From the NCBI RefSeq assembly GCF_036884655.1, contig NC_088348.1, forward strand, positions 28,083,501-28,147,500: a stretch of DNA of 64,000 bases, written 5' to 3'. Below, in pieces: positions 26,501 through 38,479 of the stretch. The notes under the pieces were generated by a model. The model had not been told where the DNA came from and did no database searches. It saw only the letters and a list, made by a program, of their open reading frames with translations. The position numbers and the translations under genes were made by a program. The DNA comes from Musa acuminata AAA Group. Taxonomy: Eukaryota; Streptophyta; Magnoliopsida; Zingiberales; Musaceae. Positions within the stretch are counted from its first letter, which is position 1; each line of letters starts with the position of its first letter.

Positions 26501-29500
26501 CATGTCATCATATCTTCTTGCATTTCTTACTATTTACTTCATTTAGGTTTTCAGATCAGAAGAAGCTGAAAATATTGGATATGTTATTCCCACAACAGTC
26601 GTTTCTCATTTTCTGAATGATTATGAGAGATTTGGGAAGTATACTGGTAAGATAACACACGACTGCTAGTTATCATTTGTGAGACAGTGATGTATTGCCT
26701 TCATGATCAAAAGTTTTGTATAGATGTTGCAGTTTAAACTTTCTCAGATATTACTTGTGAGAACTCTTATCTGAATAATGCCTTCTCTTTTTGACATAGT
26801 TGCCCTTGCCAATGTAAACTGTTTTTTCTCTTTTCCATATCATCCTCTTTTCCCTTTCTTTTAGAGTTTGCCTCTTTAATGAATGCTAGTGGTGTCAGAA
26901 AAAAACCATTATATATATTTTCAAAAATTTTCATATGTTGGTTAAGTTTTGAATCTATATCTCTATCATTTTGCGACAATGTGGACCAATAATGCTTTTC
27001 TATGATTCAAAACATTTATGGGAAAGTATGTGTATGAAAACTTTTATCCATGTTTATTTTTAAGATTGCTATCTGGTTTAAGGACTGCAATTTACACATT
27101 GTCAGCATTGGTAATACACATTCTATATGAAGTGCATGTGTGCACACTCAACACCACAGATAATGTATATATACTTATTGGATCATGTCAAAAGTTGATC
27201 TTGTGCAGTTGTGCTTTTATGTGGTATGACATAGGATTTCCTTCTCTTGGGGTCTTACTTCAGAAGTTGGAGAATCCAGCACTGAGGGCATGCCTAAAAG
27301 TATCATCGAATGAGGTATTCTTTGTTGGACAAGTAAAAAAAATTGCCTGCTAACTTTTCATTATTTGAGTAATATTTAGAATTTTAGAGGTACACAACAT
27401 CGACTACACTTTAGTGTTTGTTATGTATTTTGTATTATTGCATGTCTATCAAGCTGCTATACTTTGTCAGGCATGATAACATGCTTATCTGACATTTTCT
27501 CTGCTTATAATAGGGATGCACTTGATGCATTGTGACCCAGATTAGTCTATCCAGGTCCAGAAACATGTATCAGCATGTACATGTCATATCCGATTTGCTT
27601 GGATGTGTACTGGATGCAACAAATCATTTGATTACATGCCTGTTTAGTTCCAAAATCTTTCAGACAAGAATAGACTTCATTCAATCACTTTGAGGTGAGA
27701 GAACTCGTGCAATGAAGTAGGGAAGAAAGAATGTGATGCAAACCCCTTTTTAGGAACTGCACCCGGGCTTTCTTTCTCATCTATGTAACACTTACACATG
27801 TCAACACTTCTTTGCGAAGATCAAAAACAGAAGCATTTGGGAAAGAACTGCCTCGAAAAGACACATGTAACTATGAATTGCTGGCAACCATAGAGGATTT
27901 ACAATCTTTCTATCTTCCTCATTATTGGTTTTCTTTCTTTATTCAAGACTATGCAATCTTTCTATCTTCCTTCTTACAAACTCATGTCCACACTATCGAG
28001 GATGTTCTTTCGTTATTTTTATTCTCATACCTTTGCTGTGTGTTATGGTTAGTTTATTCTTCATCTCTATACGTGTACATATATATACATTATATATTTG
28101 TTATTCAAGTGAATACAATGTAATTTTGCTAGTTCGATTTTTTTTTTAAATTTTAGCTCAACTTAATGTGCTGCCAAAATTGAACATTTTTTGGATTCTT
28201 GATTAGAAAATGTGATAACTAATATCGTATTATACTTTGTCTTGTTATATGTAAAGTTAAATGTAAAGGTAATAGGATTTTCTTTTTATCATTTGATTTC
28301 CACTTGAAGTCCATGAAAAGCCTTTCGTCTTCTGTCAGCTTTTGTCCATAAAAGGAAACTGGATTGTCTTTTATCATAGGTATCTGTTGGCATTGGTTTC
28401 ATCACATATTTTAAATTATTTAGTATAATACATCATAGTGGTATCTTTAAAAGCATGTACTAGCAATATAGGTTCGTCGTATCGCAACATAACACCCGGT
28501 ATGGGCGGTACATACTAGTTTGATAGGGGACTAATACGGACGGTATATATCGGTTTGTTGGTATACCCCACTATGTCATGTGTCAATACATTGGTACGTA
28601 CTGTATCGATGGCCGGTCGGTATACTTGTACGAAGCAATAAGGTGAACCATGCTACCATTGACAACAAGCCATAATGTCCACCAAATAGCGTTTGCTGTG
28701 TGGATATATTTTTTTTTCATGAAGTTCTGTTTAGAGAAATATCACTAGTCTTACTAAGGGTAACCAAATCTCTTTTTGATGCATCTAAGAAAGTTTTCTT
28801 AGTAAAGTTTTCTAAAATCTCCCTCTACCTCTGATCATGCCACCAATCTTAATCAACTTACCTGTCCTTTCTATGCATTTATAGGTCTCTTTGAGACATG
28901 TTCATCAGTCTTAAACTGCCCAAAATTCTGATTCATAAAGCATGATTGATCTTTATATTATCTTATTTAGTTTTCATTTTAGTTTAAGTGCATGATGATC
29001 ACATAAAACTTCTGATGACCCTCTTCAATTTAATTATCATGCTTTAGTATTAGGTCTGCATCAATCTCCCATTCCTGCTGAATAGTAAACCTAAGATCTC
29101 TGGAGCTTCTAATAATGTTTTCATGGATATTTTATGATAAACTTCTAGAACGTAGTAATGCCCTATGATGTTGCTACTTAATTATGCATAAACTTACTCA
29201 GGACTAGCCATGAACACTGATAAATACACTTGAACATGTTTGTTTCAACTACTTTCGTTTGTATCGAGGAATGTGTTTCCATTCAGTTCTAAAAAGGAAT
29301 CTTATGCAGAAGAAAGTATATAGGATCAAGTACTTGGTTCAGACTGATCTTTTTACAATCCATTCAGGTGTTCTTTGTCAAGTTTTGTATTCCCTTGTGG
29401 TGGAAGTGAAACTTTTGTTAGGGCACTAAATTATGTGACTCTTTTTCTGCTTGAATGACTCTCAGTTCTTTAATATTAATTATCTAAGTCTTCTCTGTTT

Positions 29501-31773
29501 ATGTTTTATGTTTGTCTTTCTTATATTTCTTGTATCTTGAAGGGTGTTTTGGTCCGGAGAGTTGAACCCACTTCTCCAGCTAGTGATGTTCTCAAGGAGG
29601 TATGCTTTGTTAGAAAATGGTACCTTTCATCCCAGTTGTTATGCAATACCTGCACCGGTTATAATGCAATGGCTGTGTGTCTCCAGGGAGACGTGATTGT
29701 AAGCTTTGATGGTGTTCAAGTGGGATCAGAAGGAACTGTCCCATTCCGATCCACAGAGCGGATTGCCTTTCGCTATTTAATAAGTCAAAAGTAAAGGCTT
29801 AATTTCTTTTATAATTGTAGATATAAATGACCAAAACTATCACAGTAGGTTCTTCTATTCTGTTATCTTTCATGCTTTACCGGTTTGGCTTGTCCATACC
29901 CCGGACAATTAGAACACTGGTCAAATATGCCTATTTAATTTTGGACACTGTTCTGCAGTTTTGACTTTACTTCTTCCTTAACTCTTTTTTTCCAAGGAAT
30001 CTGTGGTCACTTATGTTACTCAACGAGTATACCTGCCAGGCACGATGTAATAATGACTCTTAAGTAAATTGATGTTTTGGTTATCAGGTTTTCTGGTGAT
30101 GTTGCAGAACTTGGGATCATCCGTGATGGAACCTACATGAAAGTTCGGACTGTCTTGCAACCTCGGGTGCACTTAGTAAGTAATTAGAGTTTTGCATTCA
30201 AAGCCTATAGCCAACACTTATTAACCTAACTTTTCATGCAAAGGTGCCATACCACATTGAAGGAGGACAACCTTCTTATCTGATAATCGCAGGCCTTGTA
30301 TTCACTCCTCTCTCAGAACCTCTGATAGAGTAAGTTACCTGTAGTGAAAATTCTCTGTTTTATTAATTCGCTTTGGTTTTGTTGGATGCTGATATTGATC
30401 AACATATCTGATTCATGCGACAGAGAGGAGTGTGAAGACTCAATCGGGGTAAATTTATGAAGTTGGCTGTTGCTTTTGCACCCTGTTTAGTCTTTCATGT
30501 GAACTAATTATATATATTTATCTTTTGTTGTCAGCTTAAATTACTAGCAAAGGCCCGTTATTCTTTAGCAAGATTCAAAGGCGAAGAAATTGTAATATTA
30601 TCACAGGTTAGTTAATTCTCTTCTTGATGTTCTTTGCTAAAAATGTGAAGTTTGTTGACATGGGAAAAAAATAATCAGATGAAATCTGGAGGATGTATAT
30701 ATTATGAGGGACGTTCTCCACATAGATTATATCGAGTTACTATAACTTTTATGGACACAAACAGAATCTGAAAGAACAGTTTGTTGTTTAGGTACAAAAG
30801 TTTGATTATTCAGAATAAGTCATATAGCATGCATAACTTGAAGCAGACTTTAAAAACAAGTGGACCAACTTTTCTGCTGACCTTATTGTCATGTCGGACT
30901 CAACTTGCTTTATGAGCTTCTTGTCGATGGAGTCGAAGTGCTAGATATGTAGGACTTCTAACGAATGGCTATTTTCATAATCTAGCCGGCAGGATATTAA
31001 ATGCGTGCATCCTAAAATTCGAGTTGGAAAAACTATTCGAAATTTTGGTCCTTAAGAATGTCGCTTTTTCCATTCAGGCTTATTCTTACCGTTCCTTCTG
31101 CTCACTAGCTGTTATCGTGTGCTTTAAATAAGGATACTGGTTTGCTGCTTTAAGCACATGCATTCTTTATATCAAAATGATATCCATCATCATCCACATG
31201 TATGTTCCCTCATTCATTCATTCATTCATTTTTTTCTTCCTTTTATAGGTTTTAGCTAATGAAGTGAACATAGGATACGAGGATATGGGCAACCAACAGG
31301 TAAATGTCCTTCTGCAATTGCATGTCTGATTAATTATCATATTAATTTATGGAAGCCTGAATATGCTAATTACTTTTTATAGGTGATGAAATTCAATGGA
31401 ACTCCAATAAAAAACATCCGACATCTGGCTCATCTTGTTGACAGTGAGTTTTCTTTTTTCCTGTGATTACATTCGACAAGTTAATACAATGTCCTGCCGC
31501 CTCTGTTATCATTTTGTGTACTGTGTAGCTTGCAAAGACAAGTACTTGATATTTGAATTTGAAGACAATTTCCTTGCTGTTTTGGAACGAGAGGCTGCTG
31601 CTGCCGCCTCACCATTTGTTCTAAAAGACTACGGAATTCCATGCGAAAGGTCATCTGATTTGCTCGAACCATTTATCGACTTGGTGGAAGACAAACAAAT
31701 ACTGAATCAAGATATCGGGGACAGCCCCGTGTCAAATTTTGAGATTGGATTTGATGGCCTCCTATGGGCATGA
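17362..31773 (+). CDS. DEG2: DEG2 (DegP2) chloroplast Deg/HtrA serine protease, 619 aa, 21 exons
   Basis: This is an ATP-independent serine protease of the thylakoid stromal side, linked in Arabidopsis to photodamaged photosystem II turnover. Exons: 17362-17526, 17653-17829, 18029-18082, 19395-19468, 20284-20347, 21352-21396, 22064-22171, 22850-22927, 26080-26146, 26293-26351, 26547-26646, 27235-27314, 29543-29599, 29687-29790, 30088-30175, 30244-30329, 30424-30448, 30535-30606, 31249-31299, 31383-31443 and 31529-31773. The N terminus is Ser/Arg-rich, like a transit peptide. The catalytic triad is visible: His171 in [10 protein letters not shown], Asp202 in ECDIALLSV and Ser280 in GNSGGPA. 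Two PDZ-like regions follow, and the end [18 protein letters not shown] matches DEG2 rather than DEG1, 5 or 8. Arabidopsis DEG2 has 607 residues. Two introns start with GC, after 17829 and 19468; the second is needed to keep frame. The first could instead use a GT donor at ATG|GTTTAT, dropping eight residues. Confidence 0.95.
23389..24070. mobile_element. GTACCG-family inverted-repeat element with internal (TA)n, 682 bp
   Basis: This block lies in the 3.1-kb DEG2 intron (22928-26079). It starts CAAGGTTTGAATTTTG and its opposite-strand end starts CAAGGATTTTAATTTTG, giving terminal inverted repeats. Inside are CGTACCGAGCGGTA-type motifs, a TA/TACA tract, and a CG-rich stretch (23630-23960) with GACGATGTCG and repeated AAGAACG/GAAGAATG segments. 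ACCGTACCGTACCGGCG near the end matches the start of the NUP107-intron copy. The 118-160 codon ORFs across it look accidental. Confidence 0.6.
23489..23606. repeat. TA/TACA microsatellite
   Basis: Alternating TA with interspersed TACA units ends in ATAATATAATATAAT. It lies inside the DEG2-intron GTACCG element. Confidence 0.95.
28471..28649. mobile_element. GTACCG-family element fragment in a DEG2 intron
   Basis: The segment opens GGTTCGTCGTATCGC and ends AAGGTGAACC, again a rough inverted pair (GGTTC/GAACC). It is packed with GGTATGGGCGGTAC, GGACGGTATAT, GGTACGTACTGTATCG and CGGTCGGTATAC words. No TA tract is present. Family membership is based on motif density only. Confidence 0.45.
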
Positions 31774-33484
31774 AATGAAATGATTCTACAATTTCCAGAA
31801 AATCCCTACTGGCCACTCAGCAATTGATATCGAAGAGCAGGAGAAATTGCCCGGTGCCGACAACATCCCATGCTAATTGTTTGAGATCCTCCTGATGATG
31901 GAATTTGTGTCACCCATTTGTCATTACCAAGAACTTCTGGAACACAAGGGCTTGAAGAATTTGTTGCAGCTTGCCCTAGGAAGGTGTCTAAGGTTGCTGC
32001 AATTGGCAATTTTCTTGTCGATTTTTCGTGCATCTCGATAAGAGAACATTTACTATTTTATTTATCTCTTGCTACTGATGATTCAATGAGAAAATTTGAT
32101 GTTGTTGGTACATTTTGTGCATTAAAGCTACTGTTTGGCGGAACTTGATCAAACCTCATGACAAGGAGATGACAGCATAGTCCATCCACTGTGTGCCAAC
32201 ATTTTTTTGTTTTTTGCGTCAAGATTCGTGCATAGCCGCTTAGTGGTCTGATGGTCGACCCTTCTCGATCTAAGGAGGTATAAAAATACGTATAAAAATA
32301 CGATGTCTCTATTAACTAAAGCCGCTTAGTGGACTTGAACTAAAGACGTATAAAAGTACACTAACTAATACGATGTCTCTATTAAATACTTATTAAATAT
32401 TTTGTTTGCGTTTTATTTTATTTTATTACAGAATGTCTCTCTTTTATTTTTGTTTTGTCTAGTTCTCTCTTTAGAGTTGATTTTTTATATGAATCAAATT
32501 AATAAAAAATAAAATTATAGATTATTGAAATTATAAATTCTTTTTTGAAACTTATAGAAACCCATAACTCGAGTTATTGTTTTAAATAATAATATTTATG
32601 TATATATAAATATAAAAAATTAATATTTTGATTGTGTGAGTATTATTTGGTTTTAAAAAATTAAGCTTTAACTGAGTACATTGTTTCAAAAAAGAGTGTG
32701 ACCTTAAGTTTTTTTATTGGTGATGATAAGACTCTTAAGGTTATCTTTTTTTTCAGAGACTTTTAGGTAGTTTTTGTTTTCTTTCCTAAAAAATTTTAGT
32801 TTAGTTTATTTTATGATTATATTAATATTTTGAAATGTTGTATGTTGATTATATTAATATTGTATTAAATTAAAATATGTAAAATATTAAATATCTGAAA
32901 TTTATTTTGTATGTATTTTAAATTATTTTATTTTTTAAATAATAATTTCATGTTAAAATTTAGAATTTATTATTTCTTAAATTTTATATTATTTGTTTTT
33001 TAATTAAATAATTCATTTGAGATGGCTTGCTGAACTAATAATAACCATCAACAAAAATAATGATAAGATAGAAGAAAAAAATATAAAAATACACGTGTAT
33101 GGTTGGATTTAGAAGTATCATCTTACGTGGCAAACACCCAAGCCCACTCAACCTTATTCCAAGTCACACGCAAGTTGCGTTTCCCGTTTCCGGCAGCCGC
33201 GTTTCACACTTGATTAATTGCCGGCCGGCCTCTCCGCGACTCTCTTTTCCTTACTCGAGCGATCGTTGATTTCCCCTAAGAAGCCATCTCTCCCTCGCCT
33301 CTCCGCTCCCCGAAAACTTCGATTCTTGCACGATTCGCCATCCGTTATGCGCCCCTTTCTTCGGGGACCGTAAGTTTTACTTCTCGTCGTCTTCTGATAT
33401 CCAACAACGAATTGGACGAGCCGCGAAGGAGGCTCGGTTCGTGCGGGAATTTTGTCGCTTAGGGTTTCGAATCCTTCGAAGGTC
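31774..33484. other. DEG2-lipase intergenic region
   Basis: It contains the DEG2 3' flank and a direct repeat with ACGATGTCTCTATTAA (around 32300 and 32370). An extremely AT-rich block covers about 32400-33060. The lipase promoter follows, with a CACGTG box at 33092-33097 and ACGTGG near 33126, then a GC-rich leader from about 33200. No gene is recognised. Confidence 0.65.
33092..33097 (+). promoter_or_regulatory. G-box upstream of the lipase gene
   Basis: CACGTG lies about 390 bp before the lipase ATG and about 100 bp before the GC-rich leader. Function is inferred from motif and position only. Confidence 0.4.
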
Positions 33485-36400
33485 ATGGGACGATGGCTGT
33501 TGGTCAAGGTCTTGGTTTTGATCGGATTATTCGTCGTTTCAGGAGGAAGAGGTAATCATGCTCCATATACCGATCCTGAATTCTTATCCCCGAGATTAGG
33601 ATATCTTCGAAAGCGAAAAGTTCTTGCAAGAACCATGGCGGAATTTACATCTCTGCCATGGGTTCATTTGCTTTGTGGCAAGAAAGTTTTTGTTTTGTGC
33701 CTGAAAAGAAGCAGATTGTGGAACATGCGAATCTTGATGAATGATAAATGCTTTTTGTATAGGGTTCCTAAGTTCTTGACCCTTTTTATCTATGGTGTAC
33801 AGTAATTAAGATGAAGCATGAGGTTGAAGGCCCTGTCTACAATCAAACTATCGTCAAGATTCTCGTCGAATATGCCTCTGCTGTGAGTCTGACCTCACCC
33901 TGCACTGGTTGACAATTCATTAATCGTTTATTGTGGCTGAGGATCTTGATACAAGCGCAACTTGCATTTACTTGTTTTGAGAATGGCTTCATATCAAACT
34001 TTTTCCTTCTTAATCAGATTAAGCACTTTTATTCCCTTTACAACATCAAAGTTGGTCTTCAGAAGAATCAGTTTCTTTATATTTGGTTGGAGAAAAACAT
34101 TACTCTGTCCGTCTCTCTGCATGTTGTAGGTCTATATGACAGATTTAACAGAACTTTTTACATGGACTTGCTCAAGATGTAATGGTCTGACAAAGGTATG
34201 AAAGTTTTCAGGGATTCAAATCAATGTATCTGTGAATGTTAAGGGTGGTGTCCTTTTCCAATAATTTGACTGGAATGGATCCTCAAATCCTGGATGCCTT
34301 TGTCTTGTTTCAGGGATTCGAGATGATAGAGCTTATTGTTGATGTCCAGAACTGTTTACAGGTCCAATTCTTTTTTTCGTCTCTATTTTGACCAGTTTCC
34401 GTGATTGTCAGCTTAATGCATCTCCTTAAGTTCCAAGACTTTTGTGTTTGAACTATTTATGCAGGCATTTGTTGGAGTTTCTCCTGATCTGAATTCCATT
34501 ATTATTGCTTTCAGAGGCACACAAGAACACAGGTGAAGCAAGAAAAAACCTTTTACTACATGTATATGACAGCAATAACGAAAATGTGTGAGCAGAAACT
34601 CTTGGACCTGGAACTAGCAGTATTGATGCAGCTTAAGGGCAATTGTAATATTAGTTGCCTTTAATTAAAGAATGCAGCTGTCAAACTATACATATGGTAG
34701 CGAAGCTAATAAACTGTCCCTACTTGTCTAACGACTAGGATGCCTAGATTTAGTTCCAGTGAAACTTGGTACCCAAATATGGAGGCAGGTCATAAAATCA
34801 AGAAACTAGAATTAACTACTGAGACCCTTACTATTTCCATCCACAGGTACTTTTCATTTAGGTGAATGTTCTGATTCCTAGAATATGCATTTTGATTGAT
34901 TTTTAGCAGACAATTTACTTGTCATTTTTCATGCCTTTGTTGCCATGTGCCTAATTGGTATGCATTGCATGTCTCTGGTGGACATGTGGTACAATCAAGC
35001 TCTTACCTTGGATATTGAATTTGAAATTTGAAATCATAATTGCCATAAACTGGTGTCTATTTAACATGTACATAACCACAAGCATCTTGGTTTATAAACT
35101 AATAACACAAGCTAAATAATCATAGGATTGCATCGGCTTTGTACTGCAATTAGGACTTAGAATGAGTTGCTGCATTCCGAATCAGAAGCTTGTGTCATGG
35201 TGATTAATTCAGAACAAGAATTGCTTGCCATCATCTTGTCTTGCCTGCACTTCACGCTTCCAAACCTTGTTGTATATTGAAGATATAGTTTGGTATTAAC
35301 TAGAAATTTACACATAATACTGTCTCATCATAACAAATTAATTATCTTTACAATTTTTTAGTGAAATATTGGAATTAATTAGCTCGTCTGTAATACATAC
35401 CATGGCATGCATAAAATAGATGTGCTCTATTATGGTTTCCAACTTGTTTTTTGAGGTTAATGTATATCTTATTTAAGTTAAAATTTTAACATTTTGATTT
35501 TGGAATAAATCTTTTGTTATCTTCTGCATGGTCAGTGTTATATCTGTTTTACGGCAATGGTCATTGGGTGGTTATTAGTTTCCTTTTCAAGATCCATAAT
35601 TTCATACAGTTGCCGCTTGGTTTTCTTTTTTCCCACTTTCTGTCTGTTTTATGGATCCCTATATGTGAATGCCAGTTTACTAGTAATTCCAAACAAATTT
35701 TGTTAACTATTATTACTAATTCATGGCAAACATTTTTATATTTTATTTATTGTGTGATAATTTTTTGATTTGTCTCTATATCTGATGGCAAAAATTAGAT
35801 GTCTACATAGTTTTCTGAAATGCCTGCATATCTGTCTATGAATGGACCAATTGTCTTGCTATATCTTGACAGCATACGTAATTGGATTGAAGACTTGTTC
35901 TGGAAGCAGCTGGATCTTAACTACCCTGGCATGCCAGATGCAATGGTCTGTAAACTTCATACTTCTTAGAAAGAATTTATTGACAGAATGAACATATTTG
36001 AACTTAATAATATGCTTTGTTTGCGTTGTTATAGGTGCACCATGGGTTTTATTCTGCTTACCATAACACTACTCTGCGTCATGGGATCCTAAATGCTGTT
36101 CAAAGGGCTAGGGAGGCATATGGAAACGTCCACATTTTCGTTACAGGGCATTCAATGGGAGGTGCTCTAGCTTCCTTTTGTGCACTTGATCTTACTGTAA
36201 TGTTCGTCAACTTTATGTTTTTATTTTGTTTATGTTGATCAACACTTTTGTGCTGATTTTTCCTTCACTTATCATGGAGACTGATTATCTGATTGACCTA
36301 AATACTAGAAGTACACATTATCTACCAACACCTTTATCTACTTTTTTATATTTAGGTACATAGGAGTCTTATCTGCCAAGGATTAAAAAAAAAGTAAGAC

Positions 36401-38479
36401 TATGATATACTAACTAGAGCAGTAATTATCTGGGTTAAGTTAGAAGGGTTGGTTGCTACTCATTGTGGGTCAGCATGGTTTCATCCTGTTGCATAAAAAA
36501 ATCTAAATATACATTCAACCGTACCACAATATTCTATTTTGTATTATGTAGATCTTTTTAAAAGTTCTATTTCATCTAATCCGAAACAGATTAGCTATGT
36601 AAAAGTACTAGGATCCTTAACATCGTCTATGTAAAATTTCAGCACCTGAGTTGTACGGAATTCATTTTGCCTTTATTGTTTTATTAATTTTTGATTTGTT
36701 GCCTTTTTGCTTAGAGGGTGAACATTGGCACTATGGCAAAGTCTGTCCAGCTCGTGCAGTCGTCTGTCTTTTAAATTTAGATTGTATTAACAAAAATAAC
36801 ACTGTAGATTATTTAGTTGGTTTTTTTTTTTTCTTGAAAGGCCTGTAAACAATATTCATGCCATCTATGATTATTTCTTTTCCTCTACACTTGTAGTTAA
36901 ATTTGGACCTATTTTATGATTCTATTTAATGGATGTGACATGGAATTTTTGGCTATTGTTAGATTATGTGTAATTCAATTATGACACTGCCATCATTACT
37001 TCTTGGAATGATGTATAAGGAACATAATTTTGTTATATATGCCATGCAATTGCGATTTTTTCATCATTCTTAGAATGTACAAGGAACATAATTTTGTTAT
37101 CTCCTTGTAGATTAAACATGGAATAGAAGACATTCAGCTCGTGACATTTGGACAGCCTCGTATAGGCAATGCTGCTTTTTCCAATTATTTCATCAGACAT
37201 GTACCACATACAGTTCGTGTGACTCATGCAAATGACATTGTGCCACACTTACCGCCATATTATTCCCGTTTTCAACGAAAGACATACCATCACTTTGCAA
37301 GAGAGGTAACGACTGTCCTTAAATTTGTGCTTGTAGAGCTTGTAAACTGTAGCTAAAACATGATTTTATACTTCAACCTGAAGAAAACACAGAGAGCTCT
37401 TTGAATGTCAGCTGCTAGTTTGAATGTTGCCTCCAATTGTGGTCCATGACCTTATGCCAATTTATTTCATAGTCGTTACATAGATCAATGAGTCATCAAT
37501 CCCCACAATGAATTGTTTGCTTCTGTAGCAACAGAAACTAGTCAATTACATTCCCCGATTCTATTTTACCTTTCAAGGAGTGGTGTATATGTTTTGCATT
37601 ACAGCTACCTATTACATGGATCATAGGTATGGGTGTGCAACTTATCAGGGTCAGGTTGGGTCAAAGATCAATTCATCCAACATGTGAAGAGCCTTTCTTT
37701 GCAGCATGGTTACTTTGGGCTAAACGAATTCAGGCTTTTGGCTTGATGCCTTGATCAGAAATACTAAATTGATTCTTGGGTTTATGTACTATTTCCTTGA
37801 AAGTCTTTTCCATGGAAATAGTAATTAAAAAGGCTTGTGTTTAACTGGGTCTAAACCCTGCTATAGAACTGTGGTCTATCGCCAAATATTATTAGACCAG
37901 TGGATAGACTAATTAAAGCCTCATTAAATTGATTATAGAATTCTCTATTTGGATCTGTTCTGAGTGGATCCCTCTCCGTTCCAATTCTGATTCGCTTACA
38001 ACCTTAATCAGGATAATCACTTGTTAAAAAATTCTAGTTAAATGTGATTCTTTGTTACATTGTTAAAAAGGCAGCATGTTACATTCCAAAAAGAATTTCA
38101 GGTTTGGCTCCAAGACATTGAAGTAGAAAGCCTTGTACACTCAGTTGAGAAGATCTGTGATGGATCTGGAGAAGACCCTTCTTGTAGCAGGTATATTTGA
38201 ATTCTTGTACCAATTTTGATTTAATTTAAAAAGACTACCGTTGCCTCTCTGTTCCGATGCTTACAACAATTCTTCCTTGACAGATCTGTTTCCGGGAACA
38301 GCATAGCGGACCATCTCAAATATTATGACATCGATTTACAGGCTGATTCTTTGGGATCTTGCAAAATCATTATGAATACTAGCACCACACGGTACCATGT
38401 AGACGACAGTGGTAATATTATGCTATCAAAGGATCATCTTTCTCCATCATTTGTTGAACTTAATTCTCTTGTACTATAA
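33485..38479 (+). CDS. Secreted class-3 (alpha/beta-hydrolase) lipase, 347 aa, 10 exons
   Basis: This is a putative triacylglycerol/acylglycerol lipase of the Lipase_3 family. Exons: 33485-33551, 33803-33882, 34130-34195, 34314-34361, 34465-34532, 35873-35945, 36035-36196, 37111-37305, 38102-38190 and 38284-38479 (TAA), all GT-AG. The start MGRWLLVKVLVLIGLFVVSG is a clear signal peptide, so the product should enter the secretory pathway. The oxyanion-side IIIAFRGTQ, nucleophile elbow GHSMGGALAS (Ser), DIVPHLPP (Asp) and IADHLKYYD (His) supply the catalytic triad in the expected order. Arabidopsis At5g18630/At5g18640-type lipases are the closest relatives I recall. Several Cys (WTCSRC, KICDG, DPSCS) could form disulfides. 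A possible poly(A) signal, AATAAA, is at 38634. Substrate and physiological role are not deducible. Confidence 0.92.
37017..37100 (+). repeat. 64-bp-offset direct repeat before a lipase splice acceptor
   Basis: A perfect 20-bp repeat beginning AAGGAACATAATTTT occurs at 37017-37036 and 37081-37100. The bases preceding each copy are also similar (CTTGGAATGATGT and CTTAGAATGTAC). The second copy ends 10 bp before exon 8 of the lipase, so this looks like a local tandem duplication at an intron 3' end. Confidence 0.85.
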
